Positions 42,125 through 51,451 are shown, counted from the first letter of the stretch. The stretch is DNA of 64,000 bases from Pedobacter psychrophilus (GCF_001652725.1 NZ_LWHJ01000032.1:1-64000); one strand, 5' to 3'. A program made the numbers and translations. Notes: generated by a model from the sequence alone, not told the origin.

Positions 42125-42774
42125 TTAATTTTTAATTTTTGACCAATGCGTAACACGGTAGAATTTAAATTATTTATTGTCTTCAGGCTTTTAACAGTAG
42201 TATGATATTTTTTAGATATTTCTCCTAAAGTATCACCCTTTTTCACATTATAAAAAACGCTAACATTTACGGCTTCAATAGGTTCCAAATATTCATCAGG
42301 CCGATTATCATATTCATAAAGTTTGTGTTTTTTTATCAATCCAATTACTTGCGAAGCCCATGTTTTGCTAGCAGCATAACCTCCACTTTGAATCCCATAA
42401 GCCCAAGAGCGATAATCGTAATCAGTATATTTATCAAACAAAGTTTTAAATTTAGACCTGCTTTGTAGCATGTCTATAAAGTTTAGATAAGAATCTTCAA
42501 CAATTTCAAAACCTTTATAAGATGAATTAATTTGAGTGTTACTATTGGGGCCTTTTATGCCAAAATGGTTATTTAAATATCTTGCTATTTTGCTGGTTCC
42601 ACTTGCAGATTCATGAATTGCAACTGCCAATATTATACTCGCAGGTACATGATATTTATTCATTAATTGGATAGAAAAATCTTTATTCTCTTCAATATAA
42701 TTTTGGGTTACAGATTGAGCAAAACAAAATGATGAGACAAGAAACAATACAATTACAAAACAAAATCTTTTCAA
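42121..42774 (-). CDS. Secreted glucosaminidase-LysM protein
   Basis: A 217-residue exported protein with a signal peptide (MKRFCFVIVLFLVSSFCFAQ), a glucosaminidase domain (about 28-160, AVAIHESASGTSKIARYLNN with the likely catalytic Glu), and one C-terminal LysM (VKKGDTLGEISKKYHTTVKS). It is a tandem paralogue of the next, translationally coupled gene. Both likely act in peptidoglycan turnover or cell separation. It is the first gene of a three-gene unit that ends with the protein at 40546. Confidence 0.88.
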   Translation of the reverse strand: MKRFCFVIVLFLVSSFCFAQSVTQNYIEENKDFSIQLMNKYHVPASIILAVAIHESASGTSKIARYLNNHFGIKGPNSNTQINSSYKGFEIVEDSYLNFIDMLQSRSKFKTLFDKYTDYDYRSWAYGIQSGGYAASKTWASQVIGLIKKHKLYEYDNRPDEYLEPIEAVNVSVFYNVKKGDTLGEISKKYHTTVKSLKTINNLNSTVLRIGQKLKIK

Positions 42775-42818
42775 TATTTTGATGCTTTTTAAATTTTAAA
42801 ACTAAATATAAACCTTAA

Positions 42819-43454
42819 TTATTTTTTCCTAATTACAAATATACCGTCTCTAATTGGCAAAATCAGCTTTTCAACTCTGGTGTCATTAGTAACCTTTTGG
42901 TTAAAAGTACTAATATTTGATGTATCAGTATCGTTAATGTTTGTTAAAACCTTTCCGCTCCATAAAACATTATCTACTAATATAATTCCTCCACTTTTTA
43001 GTTTATCAAAAACTAAATCGTAATAAACGCCATTATTTTTTTTATCAGCATCTATAAAAACCAAATCAAATTCTTCATTTATATCATGAATTAACTCAAC
43101 AGCGTTTCCAATAAGATAATCAATTTTATGAGCTAAACCTGATTCTAAAAAATATCCTCTAACCTTATCCTCTAGTTCTTCATTTATATCTATCGTGATT
43201 ATCTTTCCATCATTGGCCAATCCTTCTGCCAAACAAATAGTTGCATAACCTGTAAAAGTCCCAACTTCTAAAATACGTTTTGGGTTAAGCATTTTAGATA
43301 ACATACACAAAACCCTGCCTTGATAATGACCAGAAATCATTCTTGGCATTAATACCTCTAACTGAGTTTCCCTATCTATTTTTGTTAATAACTCGTTCTC
43401 ATTTTCACAGGTCGTAGAAAGATAATGATTTAGTTCTTCTGAGATAATTTGCAT
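42819..43454 (-). CDS. SAM-dependent O-methyltransferase (caffeoyl-CoA-OMT-like family)
   Basis: A 211-residue class I methyltransferase. The SAM motif is EVGTFTGYATICLAEGL (about 60-76), followed by IITIDINEE (acidic Asp binding ribose) and the metal-binding LVFIDADKKNNGVYYDLV and GGIILVDNVLWSG blocks typical of cation-dependent O-methyltransferases. The natural acceptor in bacteria of this kind is unknown. It lies between L25 and the LysM genes but with gaps of 125 and 44 bp, so operon membership is unclear. Confidence 0.9.
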   Translation of the reverse strand: MQIISEELNHYLSTTCENENELLTKIDRETQLEVLMPRMISGHYQGRVLCMLSKMLNPKRILEVGTFTGYATICLAEGLANDGKIITIDINEELEDKVRGYFLESGLAHKIDYLIGNAVELIHDINEEFDLVFIDADKKNNGVYYDLVFDKLKSGGIILVDNVLWSGKVLTNINDTDTSNISTFNQKVTNDTRVEKLILPIRDGIFVIRKK

Positions 43455-43522
43455 TCGGCAAAGATAAGGATAGATTTAAAATGAGGGAATGGACATTTAA
43501 TACGTTTCAAATAAAAACAATC

Positions 43523-43560
43523 AAAAAAAAAAATCCCCAATGTTATAAACATTAGGGATT
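43523..43560 (-). terminator. Rho-independent terminator of the prs-rplY unit
   Basis: AATCCCCAATG (43532-43542) pairs with CATTAGGGATT (43550-43560), one G-T wobble, 7-nt loop, followed on the minus strand by about ten T. It lies 20 bp after the L25 stop. Confidence 0.88.
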
Positions 43561-43579
43561 CAAAATTTTGTTAATTAAA

Positions 43580-44164
43580 TTATTTTTTAGTGGTTGCAGC
43601 TTGTTGTTCTGCTTGTTTTAATGCTCTAGACATGATTACAGAAACAACTGTATCTTCTTTCACGTTAGTTATTGCATAACCTTTTGCTTCTAAATCACGA
43701 ACTCTAACAGATTTACCTACCGTTAAAGACTCTAATGAAACCTCAACATATTGAGGCATATCCTTAGGAAATGCTTTTACTTTAAGTTTACGTAATTTTT
43801 GAACTAATTTACCACCTTCTTTTACACCCGGAGAAGTTCCTGTTAATTTTACAGGTATTTCCATTGTTACTTGTTTATCATCAAATAATTGAAGAAAATC
43901 AATGTGAACAATTTTTTCTGTTAGTGGGTGTATTTGAATGTCTTGCATAATTGCGTTAAAAGTTTTACCGCTTACATTAATCTCAGCAAAGTTAACTTCT
44001 GCTGTGTAAACTAAATCTTTTAATGCCGGTGCATCTATAGCAAAGTGTATTTGCTCCTTACCACCATAAAGTACTGCTGGCACTTTACCTTCGTAACGCA
44101 ATTCCTTTGCGTCGCGTTTCCCTACGTTCTCTCTTGGAGAACCGCTAATTGCGATTGATTTCAT
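43580..44164 (-). CDS. rplY: Ribosomal protein L25 (general stress protein Ctc form)
   Basis: A 194-residue two-domain L25/TL5/Ctc protein. The N-terminal 5S-rRNA-binding domain has SIAISGSPRENVGKRDAKEL and KVPAVLYGGKEQIHF. The C-terminal TL5 domain (about 95-180) has IPVKLTGTSPGVKEGGKLVQ and FPKDMPQYVEVSLESL. The protein ends in a short Ala/Gln-rich tail. Length is usual for the long form (180-220). It follows prs by 18 bp, a pairing common in bacteria, and ends at a strong terminator. Confidence 0.96.
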   Translation of the reverse strand: MKSIAISGSPRENVGKRDAKELRYEGKVPAVLYGGKEQIHFAIDAPALKDLVYTAEVNFAEINVSGKTFNAIMQDIQIHPLTEKIVHIDFLQLFDDKQVTMEIPVKLTGTSPGVKEGGKLVQKLRKLKVKAFPKDMPQYVEVSLESLTVGKSVRVRDLEAKGYAITNVKEDTVVSVIMSRALKQAEQQAATTKK

Positions 44165-44182
44165 GTTTGTTTTTATTTATTG

Positions 44183-45124
44183 TTAAATTTTAAAAAGTTC
44201 ACTTATTGAAGCATGTTCATTAACGTTAGCAATCGCTTTTGAAAATAAATCTGCAGTTGATAAAACCCTAATCTTTGGGCTATCATGTTTTAATGGTATA
44301 GTATTAGTAACAATAAGTTCCGTCAAAGCTGAATTTTCTATTGTTTCATATGCTTTCCCAGATAATACAGCATGCGTACAAACTGCTCTTACGCTATTTG
44401 CTCCTTTTTCCATAATTAATCCAGCGGCTTTTGAAAGCGTACCTGCTGTATCAATAATATCATCAATTAAAACTATGTCTTGCCCGGTTACATCACCAAT
44501 AATAGACATAGATTCTATCTCATTTGCTCTTTTTCTTCTTTTATCACAAATTACAACCTCTGCATTAAAATACTTTGCAAAAGTTCTAGCTCGGTAAGAA
44601 CCTCCCATATCTGGCGAGGCAATGGTTAAATTTTCAAGTCCTAAACTTTTAATATAAGGAACAAAAATTACCGATGCATCTAAATGATCTACGGGTATAT
44701 CAAAAAAACCTTGAATTTGCGCAGCATGTAAATCCATAGTCATTATACGATGAATACCAGCGGCTACTAACAAATTGGCTACTAATTTTGCCCCAATTGC
44801 TACTCTTGGCTTGTCTTTTCTATCCTGTCTTGCTAAACCAAAATAGGGGATAACTGCAGTAATGTAATGTGCCGAAGCTCTCTTAGCAGCATCGATAAGC
44901 ATCAAAAGCTCAACCAAATTATCGTTTGGTTGGCAAGTAGATTGAATTATAAAAACATCACAACCACGTATAGATTCATCATAATGTGGTTGAAACTCTC
45001 CATCAGAAAACCTGGAAAGAATTACTTTTCCTAAATCTTTTCCATAACACTTGGCAATTTTTTCTGACAGGTCTATTGTGCCTGAGCCTGAAAAAAGTTT
45101 TACAGTATTAAAAGTTGAAGGCAT
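44183..45124 (-). CDS. prs: Ribose-phosphate pyrophosphokinase
   Basis: The 313-residue enzyme makes PRPP from ribose 5-phosphate and ATP for nucleotide, His and Trp synthesis. Visible family blocks are RFSDGEFQPHYDESIRGCD, MTMDLHAAQIQGFFDIPVDH (metal/ATP site), IASPDMGGSYRA, and the PRPP-binding loop DIVLIDDIIDTAGTLS. Length matches class I enzymes (about 310-320). It lies 72 bp downstream of tRNA-Gln, with a terminator hairpin between them, and 18 bp upstream of rplY. Confidence 0.97.
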   Translation of the reverse strand: MPSTFNTVKLFSGSGTIDLSEKIAKCYGKDLGKVILSRFSDGEFQPHYDESIRGCDVFIIQSTCQPNDNLVELLMLIDAAKRASAHYITAVIPYFGLARQDRKDKPRVAIGAKLVANLLVAAGIHRIMTMDLHAAQIQGFFDIPVDHLDASVIFVPYIKSLGLENLTIASPDMGGSYRARTFAKYFNAEVVICDKRRKRANEIESMSIIGDVTGQDIVLIDDIIDTAGTLSKAAGLIMEKGANSVRAVCTHAVLSGKAYETIENSALTELIVTNTIPLKHDSPKIRVLSTADLFSKAIANVNEHASISELFKI

Positions 45125-45155
45125 TAGCTTTTACTTTTGGAGTAGTTTAAAATGA

Positions 45156-45190
45156 AAAAATTCGGAAATTAATGCAACTTCCGAATTTTT
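45156..45190 (-). terminator. Terminator hairpin between tRNA-Gln and prs
   Basis: AAAAATTCGGAA (45156-45167) pairs perfectly with TTCCGAATTTTT (45179-45190) over an 11-nt loop, with T-runs in both directions. On the minus strand it directly follows the tRNA 3' end. Confidence 0.8.
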
Positions 45191-45196
45191 CTTAAG

Positions 45197-45267
45197 TTGC
45201 CCGACCAGGATTCGAACCTAGACAGACGGTACCAAAAACCGTTGTACTACCATTATACTATCGGGCA
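45197..45267 (-). tRNA. tRNA-Gln (TTG)
   Basis: A 71-nt cloverleaf on the minus strand. The acceptor TGCCCGA pairs with TCGGGCA and the discriminator is A. The anticodon arm ACGGT-TTTTGGT-ACCGT has TTG at 34-36, and the T arm carries GGTTCGAATCC. CCA is not encoded. A well-placed promoter lies upstream and a hairpin downstream. Confidence 0.95.
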
Positions 45268-45305
45268 ATCTTGTCTCAAGAGATATATTTCCTTGAAATG
45301 GAATG

Positions 45306-45336
45306 CAAATATAGGGCATTAAATAAATGATACAAA
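45306..45336 (-). promoter_or_regulatory. Bacteroidota-type promoter of tRNA-Gln
   Basis: On the minus strand TTTG (45333-45336), then 19 bases, then TATATTTG (45306-45313), an exact fit to the -33/-7 consensus of the phylum. The tRNA 5' end is about 38 bp downstream. Confidence 0.82.
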
Positions 45337-45690
45337 TTTATTTTACATTAAAGTTTAATCTACCAGAATCTTAGGCATGTGATCTCAAGTTTTTTAATTC
45401 TTAAAGGTGAGAGAAATCCTAGAAGATTTACACACTTTGTTTAAGAGAAGGTAGAAAAAATCTTTATTAATTTGGGCGTTTTAAAAAACGGACAATTTAT
45501 CTTTTTGCATCCTAGGAAAGGAAAAAGCAAAGATAGATAGCCTTTTCTGTCATTAAAGGCTATTATTAATAGATAAAAATTATTTAGCCAGATCAACTTC
45601 CAAATCTAATCTCGGGTTAATAAATGTTAAAATACCTTTAATTTGATTTCAAATAGTTATTTTCGGCGGTTTAAAGATTATTTTCAGGAA
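45337..45690. other. Intergenic region upstream of the DUF2723 gene
   Basis: About 350 bp without a credible gene. A degraded copy of the palindromic repeat that flanks the Tex gene seems to lie at 45472-45536 (TTGGGCGTTTTAA, TATCTTTTTG). A 9-bp hairpin (ATAGCCTTT with AAAGGCTAT, 45537-45563) follows it. A weak -7-like TATTTTCG at 45658-45665 would suit the ATG at 45691. Confidence 0.5.
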
Positions 45691-48600
45691 ATGACCTATT
45701 CAAAAATTAACAACCTTTTTGGTTGGCTAACCTTTTTAATTGCTTCTACGGTTTATATTTTAACATTAGAGCCTACTGCAAGTTACTGGGATTGTGGCGA
45801 GTTTATCTCTGCAGCCTATAAACTACAAATTGTTCATCAACCTGGTGCACCTCTATTTTTAATGATTGGTAAAATCTTTAGTTTATTTGCCAGCGATCCT
45901 AAAATGATAGCTTATTGTGTAAACATAAGTTCAGCTTTATCAAGTGGCGCAACCATTATGTTTCTTTTTTGGACAATTACGGCTCTAGGTAAAAAGGTAG
46001 CTCTTAAATCAGGGGAAATGCCAGATAGCTACCATTTAACTGCAATTATGGGAGCAGGTTTGGTTGGTGCATTGGCTTACGCTTTTTCAGATTCATTTTG
46101 GTTTTCTGCGGTAGAAGCAGAGGTTTATGCAATGTCTTCTTTATCAACAGCAGTGGTTTTTTGGGCAATTTTAAAATGGGATGCACATGCAGACGAACCT
46201 TTTGCAGATAAGTGGTTGCTTTTTATTGCTTATGTAATGGGTCTTTCTATTGGGGTGCATTTATTAAACTTATTGGCTATTCCTGCAATGGCGGTGGTTT
46301 ATTATTTTAGAAGAACCAAAACAGCAACTACAAAAGGAATTTTCATTTCATTATTATTAGGGATTGTAATCTTAGGTGTTATCCAGTATGGTATTATTCA
46401 ATACATGATTAAAATAGCAGCTAACTTTGATTTACTGTTTGTTAATTCTTTTGGATTTGGTTTTGGATCAGGAGTAATATTCTTTGCTTTATTGATGTTA
46501 GGCATCACAATTTACCTAACCTATTACTCTATCAAAAAAAATAAGCCTGTTTTAAACATGGCAATGCTTTCTTTTATCTTAATAATTTTTGGTTACAGTT
46601 CTTTTGCAATGATAGTAATCAGGGCAAAAGCCAACCCTACATTAAATAACAGTAATCCTCATGATGCGTTTTCTTTTTTAAGTTATTTAAATAGAGAGCA
46701 ATATGGTGATAGACCTTTAGCTTACGGACAGTATTTTGATTCTAAACCCATAGAAACCGTTACAGGAGCTAATCAATATAGAAAAGGTGAATCTAAATAT
46801 GAAGTAACAGGGCAAAAGCAATCTTATGAATACGATAGAAATACCTTATTTCCTAGGATGTATAGTGATGACAGTAATCATCCGGCAGTTTATAGAGACT
46901 GGATGCAATTAGGACCGCAAGAAAGCCCAACATTTGCCACCAATTTAGGCTGGTTTGCAACCTATCAAATTGGTTTTATGTACATGCGTTATTTTTTATG
47001 GGATTTCGCCGGTCGTCAAAATGACAGCCAAGGTATTGGAAATTACACTGACGGAAATTGGATAAGCGGGATTAAGTTTATAGATGCTTTGCGTCTTGGC
47101 GATCAATCGGCTTTGCCAGAAAGTGTTTTAAAGAACAAAGCATACAACAGACTTTTCTTTTTACCATTAATATTAGGTTTATTAGGTGCATTTTGGCATT
47201 TTAAAAATAGCCAAAAAGATGCGGGCATAGTTGCTTTGCTATTTTTCTTTACGGGCTTAGCAATTGTAATTTATCTAAACCAAACACCTAGCCAACCCAG
47301 AGAGAGAGATTACGCATACGTTGGTTCTTTCTATGCTTTTGCGATATGGATCGGTTTAGGCGTTTTTGCTGTAATGGATTGGCTGCGTAAAGTAGTCACG
47401 CCTAAAATGGCGGCAGGTATTGCAACTGTAATTTGTTTATTGGCAGCCCCAATTTTAATGGCAAGTCAAGAGTGGGACGATCATGATAGATCTGGAAAAT
47501 CTACAGCAAGGGATTATGCTAAAAATTATTTAGCTAGCTGCGCCCCGAATGCCATATTGTTTACATACGGTGATAATGATACATATCCACTTTGGTATGT
47601 GCAGGAAGTAGAAAATTTTAGACCAGATATTAGGATTGTTAACTTAAGTTTATTTGATACTGATTGGTATATTGATCAATTGAGGAGACCATTCAATGGT
47701 TCTGCTCCTTTACCAATTACCATGAAGCCTAATATGTATCAAACAGGTACAAGGGATGTGCTTTTTTATCAAGACTTTAACTTGGAAGGACCTCAAGAAT
47801 TAAAGGATATCTTCGAATTTATTACTTCAGATAATGCAGAAGCAAAAGTTCAATATCAAAGCGGAAAGTCTGAAAACTTTCTGCCTACCAAAAACTTCAA
47901 AATGACTATTAATCCGGCTACAGTTTTATCCACTAAAACCGTTAATCCTGCTAACAGAAGTGAAATAGTACCAGAAATGGATTGGACGTTTAGTGGCAGT
48001 TATTTAACAAAAGGACAGTTAGCGATTTTAGATATGTTGGTTCATAACAATTGGGAAAGACCAATTTACTTTGCTTTTACGGTACCAAATAGTAACTTTT
48101 TAGGCTTAGATAATTATTTATTTAATGAAGGTTTTGCTTTAAGATTAATCCCTAAAATTAAAGGCAAAATAGAATCATCAGGACCACTTGGAGAAACCGA
48201 GGTAGTAAACTCAAGTGAAATGTATAACAACATGATGCATAAATTTGATTGGGGAACTATTAAATCTGCTCCTTATTTAGATCCGGAATCTCAAAAAATG
48301 GTATTCTTATCTGTAAATAAGTTTAATGAATTAGCAAAAAATCTAATTCACGAGGGTAAGGTAGATAGTGCTAGAAATGTGATGAAAGAGTGTTTGAAAG
48401 TGTTGCCAATAACTACAACATATGACCCAAACTTTGCGCTAAGTAAGTTTGAGATGATATCAAATATGTATGCTTTAGGAATGAAACAACAAGCAACAGA
48501 TTTATTGAAGCAAAGCGAGAAATTGATTCAACAAGAATTGGATTATCACGCAAGCCTTAATAAAAACAAAGAAAACTTAGCAGGTAGAGATATCCAGTTA

Positions 48601-48720
48601 AATCTTTTTGTAATGTCTCAATTTGTAGAGATGACCAACAAATATGGAGAGCCAGCTTTGCATAAAGAATTAGAAAGTAAAATGAAGAATTATGAGGCTA
48701 AATTCCAAATGGCGAGGTAG
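45691..48720 (+). CDS. DUF2723 (TMEM260-like) integral membrane protein
   Basis: The protein is 1009 residues from the ATG at 45691. A TTG at 45643 would extend it by 16 residues, but the inner ATG is preferred because the first helix and family start (NNLFGWLTFLIASTVYILTL) follow it directly. The N-terminal half carries ten or more helices with the conserved LEPTASYWDCGEFISAAYKL and HQPGAPLFLMIGK motifs, like GT-C-fold protein O-glycosyltransferases. The C-terminal half is soluble with FTYGDNDTYPLWYVQE and a helical, TPR-like end. A role in extracytoplasmic protein glycosylation is suggested by family resemblance only. The gene stands alone and ends at a strong terminator. Confidence 0.88.
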   Translation: MTYSKINNLFGWLTFLIASTVYILTLEPTASYWDCGEFISAAYKLQIVHQPGAPLFLMIGKIFSLFASDPKMIAYCVNISSALSSGATIMFLFWTITALGKKVALKSGEMPDSYHLTAIMGAGLVGALAYAFSDSFWFSAVEAEVYAMSSLSTAVVFWAILKWDAHADEPFADKWLLFIAYVMGLSIGVHLLNLLAIPAMAVVYYFRRTKTATTKGIFISLLLGIVILGVIQYGIIQYMIKIAANFDLLFVNSFGFGFGSGVIFFALLMLGITIYLTYYSIKKNKPVLNMAMLSFILIIFGYSSFAMIVIRAKANPTLNNSNPHDAFSFLSYLNREQYGDRPLAYGQYFDSKPIETVTGANQYRKGESKYEVTGQKQSYEYDRNTLFPRMYSDDSNHPAVYRDWMQLGPQESPTFATNLGWFATYQIGFMYMRYFLWDFAGRQNDSQGIGNYTDGNWISGIKFIDALRLGDQSALPESVLKNKAYNRLFFLPLILGLLGAFWHFKNSQKDAGIVALLFFFTGLAIVIYLNQTPSQPRERDYAYVGSFYAFAIWIGLGVFAVMDWLRKVVTPKMAAGIATVICLLAAPILMASQEWDDHDRSGKSTARDYAKNYLASCAPNAILFTYGDNDTYPLWYVQEVENFRPDIRIVNLSLFDTDWYIDQLRRPFNGSAPLPITMKPNMYQTGTRDVLFYQDFNLEGPQELKDIFEFITSDNAEAKVQYQSGKSENFLPTKNFKMTINPATVLSTKTVNPANRSEIVPEMDWTFSGSYLTKGQLAILDMLVHNNWERPIYFAFTVPNSNFLGLDNYLFNEGFALRLIPKIKGKIESSGPLGETEVVNSSEMYNNMMHKFDWGTIKSAPYLDPESQKMVFLSVNKFNELAKNLIHEGKVDSARNVMKECLKVLPITTTYDPNFALSKFEMISNMYALGMKQQATDLLKQSEKLIQQELDYHASLNKNKENLAGRDIQLNLFVMSQFVEMTNKYGEPALHKELESKMKNYEAKFQMAR

Positions 48721-48746
48721 TTTGAAATTTAAATATTAATATAATG

Positions 48747-48778
48747 AAGCACAGTTTTTAAAAGCTGTGCTTTTTTGT
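48747..48778 (+). terminator. Rho-independent terminator of the DUF2723 gene
   Basis: AAGCACAG (48747-48754) pairs with CTGTGCTT (48765-48772), loop of ten, followed by TTTTTTG. It lies 27 bp after the stop. Confidence 0.85.
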
Positions 48779-48814
48779 TTTAAAGATAAATTCATGGTGG
48801 TCAAAAATATTTAA

Positions 48815-48909
48815 TTGGCGTTTTAACACGCTTTACACTAAATCTTTTTTCCTGAAAAAGAAAAAAAGCCTGCCCAACTAACTGCGGGGATACCGCTTCA
48901 ATCGTTAAC
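48815..48909 (+). repeat. Palindromic intergenic repeat, copy A (upstream of tex)
   Basis: Contains TTTAACACGCTTT, an ATCTTTTTT stretch and GGATACCGCTTCAATCGTTA. The first and last blocks occur, inverted, at 51370-51451 on the other side of the tex gene. The interior is partly degenerate compared with that copy. Confidence 0.7.
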
Positions 48910-48995
48910 ACTCACAATTAAGAAAGTGCTATCTTTTTAAATTCATGAGTCATTTTAATTTTGGATTTCTCATCTTCGCACAACAAAATCTTAGC

Positions 48996-51287
48996 ATGGC
49001 ACAACAGCATATTTTTTTAATTGCACAAGAATTAAATTTAGGGAGCAAACAGGTAGAGACAACTTTAAACTTGTTAGATGAAGGCGCTACTGTTCCCTTT
49101 ATATCCAGATATAGGAAAGAAATGACGGGAAGTTTAGATGAAGTTCAAGTAACAAATATTCGTGATAGGGCACAGCAATTACGTGATTTGGATAAAAGAA
49201 AAGAAGCCATTTTAAAATCCATCGAAGAGCAAGGCAAATTAACTGACGAATTAAAGAAAGCGGTTTTGGCCGCCGAAACAATGACGCTTTTGGAGGATAT
49301 TTATTTGCCTTACAAACAAAAACGGAAAACTAAAGCCTCCATTGCAAAAGAAAAGGGATTAGAACCTTTAGGATTAAGCATTATTAATCAAGACCAAAAA
49401 AATCCTGAAGACGAAGCCGCTGCTTTTATCGATAAAGAAAAAGGGGTGAATACAATTGAGGAAGCTTTACAAGGAGCTAGAGATATCATAGCAGAAATTA
49501 TCTCTGAAAATGCAGATACAAGGGCAAATCTACGTCAACTATTTTTTAACAAAGGAGTTTTTAAAGCCGAAGTATTAAAAGGAAAAGAGACGGAAGGAAT
49601 TAAATACAAAGATTATTTTGATTGGAGCGAACCTATTAAAACCGCTCCGTCCCATCGTGTTTTGGCAATGCGAAGAGGAGAAAAAGAATTGATCTTGAGA
49701 TTAGATGCTTTGCCAGAAGAAGACGCTGCTTTGCAAATTTTGGATAAGCAATTCATCACCTCAAATAACAAAAAAGCACAACAGGTAAAACAAGCTTTAG
49801 AAGATAGCTATAAACGCTTATTAAAACCATCCATGGAAACAGAAACCCGCTTAAAATCTAAACAAATGGCGGATGAAGAAGCTATCAAAGTTTTTGCGGA
49901 AAATGCCCGTCAGCTTTTATTGGCAGCACCTATTGGACAAAAACGTGTTTTAGCTTTGGACCCAGGTTTTAGAACAGGATGTAAATTAGTGTGTTTAGAT
50001 GAGCAAGGCAAACTATTAGAAAACACGACAGTTTATCCTCATACAGGTGCTGGAGTTGCCAAAGAAGCTGCACAAACATTAAAACATTTATGTGAGAAAT
50101 ATAAAATTGAAGCTATTGCGATTGGGAATGGTACTGCAAGCAGAGAGACCGAAGATTTTGTTAATGCACAAGGTCTAGAGAATGTTTTGGTAGTGATGGT
50201 GAATGAAAGTGGGGCATCAATTTATTCTGCATCGCAAGCAGCAAGAGATGAATTTCCAGACTACGATATTACGGTGAGAGGTGCTGTTTCTATCGGAAGA
50301 AGAATGATGGATCCGCTTGCAGAGTTGGTTAAGATAGACCCAAAATCTATTGGAGTTGGGCAATATCAGCATGATGTTGATCAAAATAAATTGCAAACTT
50401 CTTTAGACGATACTGTGATTAGCTGTGTAAATGCAGTTGGTGTTGAGTTGAATACGGCATCTAAACAAATTTTGTCTTACGTTTCTGGTTTGGGGCCGCA
50501 GTTGGCACAAAATATTATAGATTATCGCAATTTACATGGAGCGTTTAAAAACAGAAATTCTTTAAAAAAAGTTGCCCGTTTAGGCGATAAAGCTTTTGAA
50601 CAAGCTGCAGCTTTTTTAAGGATTAGGAATAGCGAAAATCCTTTAGATGCCAGTGCAGTACATCCAGAACGTTATGCCTTGGTAGCGCAAATGGCAAAAG
50701 ATGTTAATTGCAAAGTCGCTGATTTATTAACAGACGCCACTAAAAGAGAACAAATTGATTTAAGGAAATATATTTCTGATGAGGTTGGTTTGCCGACATT
50801 AAAAGACATTATTGCAGAGTTAGCAAAACCAGGAAGAGATCCTCGTGAGCAATTTGAAGCTTTTAATTTTGCTGATGGGATTAATAAAATAGAAGATTTA
50901 AAACCTGGAATGAGACTTCCTGGAATTGTAACCAACATTACCAATTTTGGGGCTTTTGTTGATATTGGCGTTCATCAAGATGGTTTGGTACATTTAAGTC
51001 AAATGGCAGATAAGTTTATCAGCAACCCAAATGAAGTAGTAAAGGTTTCGCAAAGAGTACAAGTTACCGTTGTGGAAGTTGATACTTTAAGAAAAAGAAT
51101 TTCATTAACGATGAAATCTGGTGAGAAAAAAGAAGCTGTACAAAAACCGGTCATCAAAACGAAAACTCAAGAAAAAGAAATTGCAAAACCTATCCAAAAG
51201 CCTGTTTTTGTAAATAAAAAGGAAGATAAAGCGGCAGAAGGAGATATGCAAGATAAGTTGAAGGCGTTGATGGGAAAATTTAAATAG
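48996..51287 (+). CDS. tex: Tex-family RNA-binding transcription accessory protein
   Basis: The protein is 763 residues from the ATG at 48996. An ATG at 48945 would add 17 hydrophobic residues not found in the family, so the inner start is chosen. Domains in order are the Tex N-terminal helical region (LGSKQVETTLNLLDEGATVP, PFISRYRKEMTGSLDE), a YqgF-like RNase H fold (RVLALDPGFRTGCKLVCLD), helix-hairpin-helix repeats (YVSGLGPQLAQNIIDYRNLHG, quoted in part: GLGPQLAQNIIDYR) and an S1 domain (NFGAFVDIGVHQDGLVHLSQ). A Lys-rich tail follows. Tex proteins bind nucleic acid and influence transcription. It is flanked on both sides by inverted copies of a palindromic repeat. Confidence 0.95.
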   Translation: MAQQHIFLIAQELNLGSKQVETTLNLLDEGATVPFISRYRKEMTGSLDEVQVTNIRDRAQQLRDLDKRKEAILKSIEEQGKLTDELKKAVLAAETMTLLEDIYLPYKQKRKTKASIAKEKGLEPLGLSIINQDQKNPEDEAAAFIDKEKGVNTIEEALQGARDIIAEIISENADTRANLRQLFFNKGVFKAEVLKGKETEGIKYKDYFDWSEPIKTAPSHRVLAMRRGEKELILRLDALPEEDAALQILDKQFITSNNKKAQQVKQALEDSYKRLLKPSMETETRLKSKQMADEEAIKVFAENARQLLLAAPIGQKRVLALDPGFRTGCKLVCLDEQGKLLENTTVYPHTGAGVAKEAAQTLKHLCEKYKIEAIAIGNGTASRETEDFVNAQGLENVLVVMVNESGASIYSASQAARDEFPDYDITVRGAVSIGRRMMDPLAELVKIDPKSIGVGQYQHDVDQNKLQTSLDDTVISCVNAVGVELNTASKQILSYVSGLGPQLAQNIIDYRNLHGAFKNRNSLKKVARLGDKAFEQAAAFLRIRNSENPLDASAVHPERYALVAQMAKDVNCKVADLLTDATKREQIDLRKYISDEVGLPTLKDIIAELAKPGRDPREQFEAFNFADGINKIEDLKPGMRLPGIVTNITNFGAFVDIGVHQDGLVHLSQMADKFISNPNEVVKVSQRVQVTVVEVDTLRKRISLTMKSGEKKEAVQKPVIKTKTQEKEIAKPIQKPVFVNKKEDKAAEGDMQDKLKALMGKFK

Positions 51288-51369
51288 TGACTCATTAAAC
51301 CTGTCTCCGCAGTACCATAATGGGGAACCTGTTAAATAGCAAATGAAGTAATTATCAATTTTATAGGTT

Positions 51370-51451
51370 GCGCTAACGATTGAAGCGGCATCCTTTTTGT
51401 CCGCCAGCTGGCGGACAAAAAGATACAGCGGAAAGCGTGTTAAAGCGCCCA
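51370..51451 (-). repeat. Palindromic intergenic repeat, copy B (downstream of tex)
   Basis: Inverted relative to copy A, sharing CCGCTTCAATCGTTA and TTTAACACGCTTT on the minus strand. Its centre is a perfect 28-bp palindrome (51394-51421, arms TTTTTGTCCGCCAG and CTGGCGGACAAAAA), which would form a strong hairpin in RNA from either strand and may also serve as a tex terminator. Confidence 0.8.

Noticed and set aside
45643-45690. N-terminal extension of the DUF2723 protein from a TTG codon
   Set aside because: The family begins with the first membrane helix right after the ATG at 45691, and a weak -7 box lies inside the extension.
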